64,000 nt of DNA from Bimastos eiseni. Lineage: Eukaryota > Annelida > Clitellata > Crassiclitellata > Lumbricidae. The notes below the pieces were generated by a model, which worked only from the letters and a program-made list of their open reading frames with translations, made no database searches and was not told the DNA's origin. Positions 23,844 through 37,600 of this stretch are shown here, one piece after another (position 1 is the first letter of the stretch; each line of letters starts with the position of its first letter). The stretch covers positions 44,633,693-44,697,692 of the forward strand of contig OY365809.1 in assembly GCA_959347315.1 (NCBI GenBank), read 5' to 3'. The translations under genes were made by a program, and so were the position numbers.

Positions 23844-26800
23844 TCGTGAACGTTGTCGATGAAGAGACAATTCACGCATGCAAGCGTAAACATAGCGAAA
23901 CTGTTGCGTTTTTTTAAGCGCATAACAAACGGATTGGCGTTGGCTCGTGTCAGCGCGACCGTTAAACTCGGCAGCTCTTGTTGACTAGATAATCATTGCA
24001 CTCTTTAGTTTTGCGTCACCTGTAAATGAACGGATTTTATTCCCCAAAACTGACGAATTCGATAGCAGTAACTTGCGAGTCGGGTTGTAACAATGTCGTC
24101 GTCGATGGGAGATCTAGTGATATGTCTGATTTGCCTTCCTATCATGGTTTGTTGCGTAATCCTGTCTTGTTTCGTTGACTGGTAGGGTGTCTGTGTGGCT
24201 TTTGTCATATAATTGTACACATGTGTGTGTGTATGTGTACATATATGCGTGTTAATACAGTATGATGTTTGTGTGTGTGCTACAAGTATCGTGTACTGAG
24301 GGCTTGAAGAAGAAGTTGTACAATTGGTATTTGGAACGTGAAAGGCTCCTTGTTTACGAAGCTGTACAAATGTGCTTATAATATGTCAGGTATGTTTGTA
24401 TATAGGGTACATGTATTTACATAACTCTGGGACACACTCCGGTCACGGTTTTCCACTTTGACTCTTTTTACACCTGCCTTAAAACTTCTTTTTGGTCGTG
24501 GTCGGGAGCGCTCTGGAGTCTTGAAGGGGCGCTATATAATAATGAATGAACTATGTGTATCTGGGTTTTTGTATGGCTCCTGTTAGGGACACTCCAAAAG
24601 GTCTGTCTAACCAATAAAGGAGCAAGCTAAGATAGGCTGCAAATATTTCCTCAGCAGTCTAGAACATAAGCTTATTGCTCCCTGTACAATAAAAGACAGT
24701 TGATGTTAGGGTACAACAGGAACAGAAGGGACCAAAGGGCCTGCTTATGACGGTCGCCCATGTTGGCCTACCATAAAATGACTAGATTATTAGTGCAGTT
24801 ACCACTTGATTATGAAGCCCACAAATAACAGACTGGAACACTTTCAAAGCAAGACAACAATAAGCTGAACTAGTACATGTACGGTTTAACATACTGAAGA
24901 CACATTTCTTGGAAGGATGCTTGAAAAGTCATGATGCGAGCATTTCGTCATATATGAGAACACCGAACCAAACATTTAATTTATGTCCATTAGTACATGT
25001 GTAGGCCTATGTATGAATGTTCATATATTATGGCTGTTGAGAGGTTCTTGAAAGATGTCGGCGTGTGTTAGTAGCCCTAAAGCGAGTTCAACTCTCATTT
25101 ACTGCCAGCGTCTGAGAAATCGGCGAGAGTTTGCTAAAGTCACTATCAACATACTCAAGCTCTAGACTGTAGGCCTATTAAACAGGCTTTAAACTTATAA
25201 CAGTTCTTCGAACCTAAACAACATTCAACATTTCTTAGCTAACTGCATAGCTAACAGATCCTAGTAACGGCACCCTGAGAGTGTCTAGTTTGTGTTAAAT
25301 CGGAGACATTTTCGGGCACCAGAGTAGGCCCTAATTAACCGTATAAGCTTACAGTAGAAAATCCTTTTTTGTGTTTTAAGACCCGCCGTATCTATCGTAT
25401 TGTATCTAAGCATTTGTATAGCGCCTCTAGAAGGGTGAACCGTTCAGAAGCGCTGCCAGTGTTATAATTATGATGGTGATAATAATGATACCACTAGGCC
25501 AAACAAAGACAGAGAAAGACTACCCTAATTATTTCGTCTGTATGTATATCTGTCTGTCTGTTTGTGTGTCTGTCTAGGTTACAACCGCGTGTATGTCTTT
25601 GGTCAGTGCCCTACTTCCTTTGTTCAGCTTTCACTCAAGTGCTTCCACCCTATTACCCCCACTGGGGGTCCAGGGCTTTGGCAGGTTGGCCATTGGCTGA
25701 TGATGCTATCTGTATGAGTCACCGCCGTAAGCCGACCAAGGTTGAAGGCTCTCCTTAGTTCGCATTTAGATCGACTTACACAGTAAACTTATTCGCATCT
25801 TAAACATAAACAGCCTCTGTAATTCCAAAAATAGTCTCCAGCGTCTTGCTCTGCCCTAATTAAACCAAACCTCTGACCTACCTCAATTTGTGATTCCCTG
25901 TTTTACAACATCGCCTCTTCGCAATTAGAACGAGCCCAACGCTAACTTCGTAATCATAATCTCCCAAGTTTCTACTACGTCACTCGAAGGCCAGGCGCAG
26001 GGCGCCAGCTTTTTTACAAGAGCTGCGTCGAAGCAAAGGGGTTATTCAAAGGGTGGTAGTCTAAGGAAGGTCAGAGTTTGGTTTCCAGAGGAGGCAGAAT
26101 AGGTGTTAAGGGGGAGGGTGTCGTTTTGGTCGGGGATTGGAAGGTGGATGATCAAGTGAGTTTGGGTGAGAGTTCTTGGAAAATTGAGACTTTAAACTTG
26201 AAAAAATTATTATGCTGACCAAAGGCAGACTTAAACACACGCACCCACAGTATGCAAATACACCCTGCACGAGTTCTAATGAGCTTGCCCGGTGTTTTTT
26301 AATCGGTCGTTGATATCCGTAATCTATGCCAACGGCTGATTCGGAAGTTTACGATTGGGCGCAAGTAAGGGGATTGGCAGATAGGGTGAGGGAAGGGTCC
26401 AATGTTTGCGTCAAAGGGAGGCGCACGAAGCGGACGTCCGCGTATGAATTAGGTAAAAGATTTTTTTAAAATTATTTCGGTATATCCTGTTCTCTGGCGT
26501 TACACCAACTTCAGTTGCACGAAATTTCGTGGCATCTGTTCTGCGTCAATTGTGATTATAGTCCCTGATGTTGCGCGCGAGAGTATTTAAACACCCCTAC
26601 AAAATCAATGGGTTTGTCTAATCTGCCCTAGGTTTTCAGATGGACGGCAGATAACAAAGATCATCACCCATTGGCGTCGCCCTCCTTCTTCATCCAGACT
26701 TGGGGCTGGCACTGTCAAAGTACAAGCGAAGGTTAACAAATGCTGTAACTGAAAAAAAGGTCACGAAGCAACATTACATCGCTTGTACTTTGACAGTGCC

Positions 26801-28550
26801 AGTCCCAAGCCTGGATGAAGAAGGAGGGCGACGCCAATGGGTGATGATCTTTGTTATCACACAGTACGTTGTTAAACTGAAACAACTTTTCTTCAACTCA
26901 GCATAGGAAAACGAGTGGCTATTCAGTCCCATATTCCCACCGAGGGGACTCCTAGAGCCGAGTTGGCCATTGGCCAGAGGGCGAAAATGAAGCAGAAATC
27001 TTGACCTCAATCTTTGCCCAGGCATGTATTCTAACCTCCGACCTCACGACTGATAATCCTGCACCCCAATCACTTAACTCCTACTATCGCGCAGTCGTTG
27101 TTTGCCGATTGTAATTGCAGACGTTGAATTCTTGGTAACCACACTGACTGGTCATACTGTTGTACGCTGCGTGTTGTCCTGTTCTGTGTGTGTTTGCATA
27201 AAGAAACTTCATGAGAGAAGGAATCAGATCATAAACGAATTCTGGGAATTCTGTGATCGTGATATGCAGACGTATATCTGCAGGCATACAGGCAGAGAGA
27301 TACACAGAGAGACATAGTAGATATACAAATAGATAGAGTGGCAGCCAATATATATAGGCCTACTATACACTACAGACAAGGGTTGCAGAGACGTATGCAG
27401 ACAAACAGTAGGCTATGAGGTGCAGACGGGAGTTGGCAGACAAGAGCGTTTGAGATATCGTAACACGCACACCCAGATAGAAAGAACGACACACAGCAAG
27501 GAAGACACAGACAGAGAGACAGACATAAGACGTCTTGAGATGATTCTGCAGATGAATCGAGTGAATCGTTCGTTTCTTGGGTCTTGAAAGATAGATTAGA
27601 CAAAGGCGCGTTCTTTCTCAGCGCGTGCAAGATGCACGATCCCTTGATTCGTACACAACTCAACAACTTCTTCCTCGGCACGAAACTGGAACAGCAACAC
27701 TGTACTTTAAGCCAGAATGGAGTTGGAATGGAGGGGTGGAGAACGGGTGGGCGGAATGCCCTCAATGAGTCACTCGGTCCCGACGTGTCTGCATGCTTGC
27801 TTAGCATTCGATCCTTGCTTCATAGTTTTTCATTCACATCGGCTGTACCAATTGAATCATCTCTTGCAGTCCACGTAAGCTTGTCATGGAAAGGGAAATG
27901 AAGAATTTTATCGTTTAATGTGGAAGCCCCGATTTGTGGACTGCAACCTCTACTCTAACCGATCAAGACAGATGTGTCAAAGCATTTCTAGGATGCTTGT
28001 AATTGATAATACAAATCAAAATTACGCTTTGAAAGCCTAATCAAACTGTTTGTATGGCCCCTTTGAGATCCCATGGCTCCCCATTTCCTCATGCGCCTTC
28101 GGACTCTGGCCCATCACTTGCGTTTGCCAGCCATGGGTTAAGGGGAACATGGGGCAAGTTTGCGATATGATTTATGACACAATCTTTGGTAGCCTAATTT
28201 TTTAACCAAAACACACATTTGAAATTTATACGTGGAATAAAGATTATTTCTTGGAGATATGGGTGACATAAGTAGTTTAACCAATATGGTGATCGTATTC
28301 TAGTAATAATATTCTAAAAATTTCTAAAGCGCTACTTAAAACGCAAGCGGAGGGCACGTGCCTATTCACGAGCGCTGCGTAGAGTCATAGGAGTTGTCGA
28401 AATGGTGTTCCGAAAGAGATCTGAGTCCGGATTTGTCTCTGTTACATTCCCAGTTTACGTTTACAAACAATATATAATTATCTATAAATTTCTTTGGATC
28501 AACCATTATGGGCGGTGCTAAAGTCAGAGTAGGCGGAACTAACAATTGAT
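23844..28550. other. PDS5 3' UTR then intergenic region
   Basis: No conserved coding exon found. Candidate poly(A) signals AATAAA on + at 24613-24618 and 24688-24693 would give a 3' UTR of about 0.8 kb, but nothing here proves cleavage. A LINE tail (24430-24560), an antisense LINE tail (25400-25530) and a foldback element (26650-26858) are present. The short open frames near 27400-27900 are unsupported. Confidence 0.5.
26650..26858. mobile_element. Foldback element with about 80-bp arms
   Basis: The left arm 26650-26729 begins GATAACAAAGATCATCACCC and ends TACAAGCGA. The right arm 26779-26858 is its near-perfect reverse complement, with a 49-bp loop. Single arm-like copies occur at 32769-32838 and 41531-41600, and a diverged one at about 59697-59755. 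The arm is therefore a dispersed repeat. Confidence 0.85.
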
Positions 28551-28660
28551 TGGCAGATTTTAAACCCTTTGGATCTTTGTTGTCTGATGTTCGTTAGTCG
28601 TTCGTTGGCTTTCGTTTGAGTTGGCGGCTTCTACGAGTGTTTTTGAGGTTCGTGCAGATT
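28530..28660 (+). promoter_or_regulatory. Candidate promoter and 5' non-coding exon of the thymosin gene
   Basis: The coding exon at 31612 is preceded by a splice acceptor (CTCGCAG, 31563-31569), so a 5' non-coding exon must lie upstream. The stretch with GATTGGCAG (inverted CCAAT), TTTTAAACCC and a GC-richer GTTCGTTAGTCGTTCGTTGG, followed by a possible donor GAG|GTTCGT, is the best candidate by eye. This is inference without transcript data. Confidence 0.25.
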
Positions 28661-31611
28661 TGTATAACTATGTTTGCATTAAATTTCAGCCTAAAACTAT
28701 GTAAAACCCGTCATTTCCCTTTCAAATCAGTGTAAAGTTGACCTGTCTGCCCTTTACCAGTCGTGTAGTTTTATAAGTGGCGCATTTAAATAGTTTGATA
28801 GTGAAAAGTCAGTAATGTATATGATACCAAGTAGGGCCTATCAAATTTCTAAAACATCTGCGTTAAAATTCTTTGAAAATAAATGATTGTCTTTGTACAG
28901 TGTACACCACTTCTCTCCAGGGCCAATGGGAATTTTTCTATGAAAAATAATAATTAGTATATCAATGTGAAGTTTGCGGCGTGCCGATTAAAGAGCTGAC
29001 TACTTGAATTTGTCATTTTAAGTTGTCGAGCGAATATTTTTATAAAGACGCCCTACTTGTACGTCTAACTAGTGTATGAATGTGTCGTCTGTTACGATGT
29101 GTTCAAAGAGTATATTGTTCGCAGCAATAGTCTTAATTCAAAGCAGACTGCAGCTAGAGGAGTGTAAGTTTTTGCACATTTTAGACTATAGTAAGCGGTA
29201 AATATTAGTATTTTGTTACTTGTCTATTCAGTTTGGCTCTGAAACGCAGAAAGCCTAAATTAAAAAACCAGTTAAATGAAAAGTGTGGTTATTTTTAGGG
29301 AAAGTGTGTGAAAAGTGACTGGCTTTCTATGGGCCTAACATAGGCTATGGATGTTAAATAGTATAATAGTACTTTCAGGAAAATGTTTGAGATAGGATGG
29401 TGTGAAATTAAGATTTTGAGTTAATCTGAGCCATCTAAGCACACTCGCTTAGAACTGGGCTTACAGTTTTCATGGTACCCCCTTGGTTCCAATGGTACTA
29501 ACATTTCTAAACATTTAACATCACATAAGCTAACACTAGGTGGAGTTAAAAGAACAGAGGATATGATTTATTTGTACCTATCGCGGACCGAATGGTTGGC
29601 GTCAGGAACTGCAGAGAATGCCTCTGATTTGTTTTTGCTCTTTTACTGGTGCTATAGAAATTTGCAATTACAATTACAAGAGGATCATAAGCATAGCTGA
29701 CATAGATTTACCCCACTTTTTGAACTTGATTGCCATGCCCCAGTTTCCATACCATGCATATTCATAAGCAAGGCTTGTTGCTTTCTCAAGAGTATACTTT
29801 CTTATTATTTGTCATGCAATAGTTAATATAGAAAATACAAAGGGAATACTATGCACCAATCTCTAGAATCAAGTTACCAATCCGATCACATCATACTCTG
29901 TACACTTTTCTTGGTACTCTCCAATTGGCAGGTGCCTTAATGATTGCCTTTTATGACTAATGCAGTTACTGCCTCCAACTCAGAGTGTGCACTTGGTCTC
30001 CTAGTCATAGTTGGATGGTCGTTTGACCATCTGTTTAGAGTTTATGAAGGGCATAGGAGTGAGCCGTAAAATGTGCAATAAATGCGAAAGGTGTTGTGAT
30101 GCAGTCTGTCTGATTTTTCAATGGGATGTTAATCATAATCATAATGGTATAATTATGTCGTACCCAGCTCAAAGTTTCAGCATTTCTTTTGGAAGGGTTA
30201 TACAAAGTAGAGTCCTCTGTCTGATTTCTTACTCTGATGAACAGTTTGTGGCTTCATTGCAAATCACGAACAACTGTCAGCAACAGCTTGTGTCATATTT
30301 TTTTTCCAATTCAAAATATTCTTTGGGTGCATTTTTTGACCTGCGCTCGCTCAATCTTCACAGGTTTGCGAATTAGATGCTGCATGAGTTAAATGTGTAT
30401 ACTGCACTACACTTTGCAATTAAACACTGCAATTAAACACTCTGCAATTAAACACTGGAGCTGCAATTAAACGGCTAATCCACCCAAAGTAAACAGTTGA
30501 ACAATTAGTTTACAACAAAGCATATCAAATTTGATCCTTTGTCAAGGGTTATGATTCCAAAATGTGTTGAACATTGATGTCTTGTTCGAATCGAATACTG
30601 TAATCCAGTTTGTTCTCGAATCGAATCTGGAAGCATCGCAGATCCCTATGCTAGATAATTGTCAGTTGATTGTAGCAGAAGTGGAATTGCAATCAGAATG
30701 CGTTCTAGATGCCAGGTTGAAAACATGGTCCAGAAAAACAGACTTCTTATCAGAGTGTGCTTTTCTGGGCTGTGTTAATCAATATGGTGTTTACTACTTT
30801 ATTAAGTGCCTTGAAAGCCTTATCTGATGGAGAACTTGGTCTAAAACTTGGTTTAAGAGATGTTGGGACTATTTGAGCTGATTAAGCTACTAACTTCTGA
30901 CTTAATTGGACGGTTTGTGAAAGGGATACTGCTGTTGGTGAACTGAGTGGTCACCTGCTCGTGATTCAGATTTTGGAGGGTTTCTGATTAATCGAGAGTT
31001 AGGATGAGTTAGAATAAAAAAGAGATGTTCATTAAGCTAAGTTGAGTTGCTTTTTTTGTTAGGGTGGGTGCAAAGCATTGTTGTGGGTACAATGTGTTAT
31101 TGTCAGTACAAGGTGTCCATGTTGTTGTAAACTGCTAATTTGGGTACCAAGTGTTAGTTTGAGTATATAGTGTACTTTCATCATTCTTTCATACTGTGCT
31201 TGTAATCATACTGCAGTTTGTCAATTTGTCAATTATTATTATTATTATTAGTGTGGGTACAAAATGTTCGTGTTTGTACAAAGTGTTGCTGTGGGCATAT
31301 AGTGTGGGTACAGTGTTAGTTTGGGTACCAAGTGTTAGTGTTCGTCTGGGTACAAATTGTTCATGCTGATGCCAAGTGTTGATGTTGATACCAAGTGTTA
31401 GTGTGGGCAGCTAGTGCTTGTATTTGTACCCGTTGTTATTAAGCATCATTTACCACATATCTCTATCAACACCAGCACTTAACTGCAGCATGTTCATACC
31501 TTAATGATTGTGTTTGAAGCTGTCTGTTAACTGTTTGACTAAATTCATGTTTTTCCTGAAACCTCGCAGATAACTGATCTAGCATCATCCCAGCAACATA
31601 CTACTCTGAGA

Positions 31612-34600
31612 ATGAGCGAGGGTGATACGGCCAAGCTTCCAACTGCGATTGACGACGACATCACAAAGTTTGATGCTTCGACCCTGAAACATGCCGAGGT
31701 ACAGGAGAAAAACATCCTGCCCACCACTGAAGGTATATTTGTTTTATTATTGTTGTTATTATTGCTATTATTAATATTGTTACCTATTGAATTATTGTTC
31801 TTATTGCTATTTTTCTTATTGGTTTATTATTATTATTATTATTATTATTGTTGTCTTTGTTCTTAATACTATTATTGTTATTATTATTATTATTTTTATT
31901 ATTGTTGTTATTGTTGTTATTATTGAAACTATTATTGTTGTTATTGCTAATCTTTCTGGTATGGCTATTATTATTATTATTATTATTATTATTTTGCCAT
32001 GAAGTTATTAAAATTTCCTCAGGGACTTGGTTACATCCATGCATACATACATACATTTATAGTTGGAACACCTATAAAAAGTGAACTCATTATGGCAAGG
32101 CCATATATTATGACCAGTACCCAATATGACTGCCAAAGACTCCCTTGTAAGGACTTTCCTTGTCGAACCTTTGTCCGAGTGGTAGGTCTGCTGGCCAGTA
32201 GTAAACAGAAAGAATACTTTACAAGGAGGCATCTGTTTATTTACTGATAACATCTTTATTTCACCCAGAATAGATGTTGTGTGACTAGTTGTGTTCAGTT
32301 ACTTGGTAAAAAAGGCCTCAGATTTAACTATACTTTATTTCAATGGCTACTTATACGGTTCTTTGGTTTACATGAAACGTTTTTCTCATAAGGTTCCCCC
32401 TTTTGGGATTATTCGGTCATGCAGGGTAGGGCTGTGTATACATATCAACTTGTTAATCACTCATTCTTTCAAGTATCCCTTGTGCTACAGTTGCAATCAG
32501 GCAATTGTCCATTAGTTACGCTTCACGGTAGATTAGTGTTAGTTGAGCCACAGTGTAGTGGTTAGCCTTCTGGGCCGTTGACCTAGATGTTAGGAACGGT
32601 TCGATTCCCCACCAGGTGGAAATACCCCTAGCCAATGCACTGTTATGATTAAACTGACCACCAGATGGCGAGGAAGAAGCCTGACAACCCACCATGGTAT
32701 GCTAAGGTATGACATGAAAGAAGCCGCTAGCACTTCTGGTTAGTTTAGTTGCAGTTTAATGACACTGTGATAGCAAAGATCATTAGCGTCGTCCTCCTCC
32801 TTTATCCATGCTTGGAACTGGCATTGCTGGACTGCAAGCCCTTAGCACTTCTGTGGGACTTGGGGAGCTTTTCTTCTTCATGACCAATTGAGATCTGAAT
32901 CTGATGTGTCACAGAGATCCAGTTTCGTGCTGAACTACTTTGTTTGGGACTGCACAGCTTGGCTTTGTGATGAACAGCTTGGCTTGGCTTGGCACCGAAT
33001 AGCTTGGCTTGGCAGTGAACAGCTTAGCTTGGTGCTGAACAGCTTGACTTTGTGCTGAACAGCTTGGCTTGGTGCAGTGCACTGACTGCGTTTAGTCTGT
33101 TCTGTTTCTTATCTTCTTGTCTTGAAAGTGGTCTGGCTTGGTCTGATGGCCACTCCGTCCACTCTGCCTATGCCTGACTAAATCTTAAGGGGTCATCACT
33201 TCACAATACATTTATAGATGTGTCACAATACATTTATAGATGTGTGTATGCATGCATATGTATGAATGTTTGTTGTGTTGTATGCGTGCATACATGCATT
33301 TATAATGTATATAATGCGTGTACCCTTGATGCCATTCTTTCTTTCAGAAGCATTTGTATGTATGGTTGTAAGCTGTGTAGGCGATAAAAATTGATTCAAT
33401 TACCATTCCATAACAACACATTCTGTTTATTGACATTAATTTGCATAAATGATTCATAAAATTCGATAATGTTGTTAAAATATGGATCGTAGGATGAAAA
33501 GGATCAATAATTCCCAAGATAGACCTAGGTGGGGGCCACTCTCCTCATAACTGCCATATACTAGACTTTCCATGCTCCATGGCCCAAGCACAGACGCCCG
33601 TTGAGAGCGCTGCTGATTTGAGCGGTGCTATATAAATGCCTGATTTCATTACTGGAGTTGTTGATCTGAATCTGCCATCATTATGTTTCTGACCAGCTGC
33701 AAGCTGTTTTTCTGGCACTAGACCAGACTCCATGATGTTCATCTGGCTCTTCAATTCATTGTAGCCATGACCAGAAACAGATGCATTTGTTATTAGGCCA
33801 GTTATGGATATTCCTGGTCAGGTTATTTTCTCTGTGGGCCAAAGAATTGCTCTGCAGGGAGCAGGTTTTATTGACTTTTCAATTTGGATCACTCGTCCAA
33901 CCACACAAGGCATTTCGTAAATCAAAGTTGACTGCTATTGTATCCGTTTCAAGTGGAGGGAGTTCGAACAAATTCTTTACCTGTCAGGGAAGACAGGTCG
34001 TCGAGATCTATTTATCATGGGGAAAATCAGAAGAAATGAGTTTGTAATGGATTAACATTGAATATTTAGTGATCTTTTGGCTTTGAGACAGAGAATACAA
34101 AGTATTGGATGTAGGAAAGTGTTGAGGTTGATGTCTGTATTTAAATCTGTTTCTGCCCGTATTCTTAATTAAGACACTAATTTTCTCACTGGGATTTTCG
34201 TAACTGAGAGCACCTTTGATTAGGCTGTACTTGAAGAGGTGGTATAGAAATATATATATATACTATACTATAGTGATTTTAGTCACCCTCTGATTTGAAT
34301 TTCCACTTGAATAATTAATTAATTACTATAAATCTTCTTCCTTTGTTCGGATTTAATGGGCCATCTTGACTGAAAGTCAGATATTAATATCCGGTTGTTA
34401 GCAAATGTATGATTTGAAAATGCAGACCCAATGGCTGTACAGGTGTGATTCACTAAATACAGGTGTGATTGCTGTACAGGTGTGATGATTGCTGATCATC
34501 CTAATTCTCCTGAACTTTACCTGAGCACAGGATTGACCTGATTAATTGGTGTTTCATCTGTTATTATATGAACACCCTGCTTGAGTATATGAACGCCCTG

Positions 34601-37600
34601 TGTGGGAACTGAGGATTGCATAGCTCAGGGTGTGAGTGATGTTGGGAAATAATGTTCACATGGTGGGGATACTGCACAGTTAAATACCCTCTAATAATTA
34701 TTACTTGTGCTGGGAGCAGAGTTTTGTGGGGTTGACTTTACGTGGCACATTTACTTTTGACTACCACAGTACTTGGGCAGAGTGTTGTGGGGTTGACTTT
34801 ACGTGGCACATTTACTTTTGACTACCACAGTACTTGGGGCCACGGTGGTTAATGTCTAGCTGTTGGCCATGGTGACTGGCTCCAGTGCTAGACAATTACT
34901 ATTCGTGAGCATTCAAGTCATGCTCGTGAATTCTGGGACCGTTTGACCAAATAATAGATGGAGAGTATTGGAGACATTGTGCAGAAACGATACTTCTACC
35001 AAAGGAAAGAGATAGTGTCCCAGACAGAGGCGTTGGTTGGCCCACCCTCTGGACATGGCTGCTTACCGTGGGTGCAGTGTTGACCTGTGATAGCTAGCTC
35101 GGTTCTTGCTGTGGTTGAGTGGGCGGTGGCCTATAGGGAAATTAACCAACTGATGTAGGTTGTTTAGCCAAGAGTCCAAGACTCAGGCTGTGTTATCTGC
35201 CTTCTGTAACCTTATCTGCCGAACCTCTGTGCCTCTCCAGGCTGAGGAGCGGTGGAGGGGAGAGGAGACCTACTTGGCATTTGTTGCCCGCTGTGTTATT
35301 CCTTTGCCGGAGAAGAGTGTATGCAATTAATGAAGCGACATAGACGCTAGGGGGCGACATGGGCGAGAGTCACTGCAGACAACAACACTTTCCTACATTC
35401 AATCCTTTGTTTTTAGCATTGCTTTGCCAGCAGAACGGCTGCTGTGGGTGGTGATAATTGACTGTGGGGGCCTATTGGACAGCGGCCAACAGTTGCATGC
35501 ATGTACGCCCGTGGCATTGCAAATATGTTGATTACAACGACGGTTTTTAAACACTCCAGATGTTCCTGCCTAGCGTGTAAACAGTCCTCTTGGCTGTTGT
35601 GACCAGACCGGGTCTTTAAATGTCCCCTCTCCTTTCTGTCCCCCTATCTATCTATATTTAAAGTGTATACAGTTATGGAACTGTTTCTAAAATTATCCAT
35701 TCCTGGCTGGCTCTTTTGTCTGAAACTTCTAACTTTTGATCGCTTTGATCAAATCAAGTGTTTAGAGGTTTTTTAATCTATGGCTTTGATTTGTGGAAAT
35801 TTCTCAAGTCACTTTTAAACATCTGAGTAAATTAGCTGAGCGACTGATTGTGTTGAATTTTTATCACTGCCAAATGGCTGATGTCAGGGCAGGAACTGAC
35901 GATGATGATGAATGTAACGAATGTTGTTTTGAAATGGCAAGTATTTGTATTGTATTGTATTTAAGCATTTATACAGTGTAATTGTAAATTATTGTAATTA
36001 ATTGTAATTTGTAATTGCAGGGTGAACCATAAAGAAGCTTGTTTCTGATATAGAAAATTATGTTTTGAAATATTCCCATGTGCCTGTGCCTGTCTGATGA
36101 TCATCATGGGTTGTTAGTAAGTATGTATGGCATGTATCATCTCCCGAGAGCTGTCAGTTGTGTCTCTGTTTTGATAATATTACAATAACTGTGTTGCTGT
36201 ATTGACGTTTCTCTGCTAAATAATGTTTTAGTCATCTGCCAGGAGAAGACGTTGCAGAATATCACAGCGTTTGACAAGAACACACTGAAGCACACGGAAA
36301 CCGAGGTGAAAAATCCCCTACCATGCAATCAAGGTAAGCACCAGTCAGTAATCGAATTACGTAGAGAGGGGTTGAACTCTACCTAACCTACTGACTCATG
36401 TGGGCTTCTCAATAGCGTGTGGTTGTGCTGGAGGAGTTAAACCTCTGCTAGGGTAGGAATTTGGTTTGAGATTTCTGCTTCACCTGGACCTCAGGTACAC
36501 CGACAGTACACTGTTGACAGTACACTGTCGGTGGAAAGTTGAGGCCGCGAGGCAGAGGTCTTGCCACCCGACAGCATATACCAAGGCTAAGAAGATGAAG
36601 TCCCTAGCACTTTATACCTTTGGCGGCTGGAGTGCTAGATTAAGGTGCTACTCTTCTTCAGCACTAATGAATCTTATATAATACAATTGCTATCCTAATG
36701 AAGTAATAATTGCAGTTTCCATGTAGTCATAGGAATTGAGACTTCAGTCAGTTAACGAATCAATGCATATCCTGCATTGTGAGACTAGAGTCCAGAGTCC
36801 ACGAACGTCCTAAAGACAGTGTAGTGGCTTTATGGGCAAACCAAACTATTCGTGAGGTGGCAGTCGTTGCGAAATGGAAGCGATCTGTTTTCATCGTGAT
36901 TGCTTTAATCTGACAGTTAATAGGTACATGCATTTAACGAACTGAAGGGTGAACGTAGAAGACTCTGTTCTGATTATTTTTAACCATGCTGCTCTTTGGT
37001 GTAATACAGTTACTTTAAATAAGCTTTGATTTCACCCAAGTTTAAAGCACTTTTCTTTCTTTTGTGGCTTGTCAGTTGAGTTGAGAAGTCAATTCTCCTA
37101 TGATTAAGAGTTTACAGTGTAATGTGCAGAGGACTTTTTATTGCTCTGGCTAGCCAGTCTGATGAGGGTAACTCTTATCACTCGTGTGCTCTAAGCGAGT
37201 CCTAACGAAACCTCTTATCTTCGCCTCTCAATTTATTGAGCGGCAGACACCAATACCGCAATACGAACACTCCAGACTATAAAAACTTCCAGGACTTGGA
37301 CTTGTGTATTTCAAGGCAGGATTTCAGGGAAATGTACAGCATACCAATTACCAAAGGGGAATTTGACAGTGTACCAGATGGGAATTTTACTGTATGTCAT
37401 GGGGGAAAGAATTTTACAGTGTACCAAAGGAGGGGAAGGAATTTTACAGTGTACCAAAGGAGGGGAAGGAATTTTACAGTGTACCAAAGGAGGGGAAGGA
37501 ATTTTACAGTGTACCAAAGGAGGGGAAGGAATTTTACAGTGTACCAAAGGAGGGGAAGGAATTTTACAGTGTACCAAAGGAGGGGAAGGAATTTTACAGT

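Noticed and set aside
27370..27901. 105-145 residue ORFs on both strands
   Set aside because: No recognisable domain, no splice or start context, codon pattern unlike the neighbouring exons.
31787..32084. Poly-Leu/poly-Ile/poly-Asn ORFs
   Set aside because: Translations of the (TTA)n tract in an intron.
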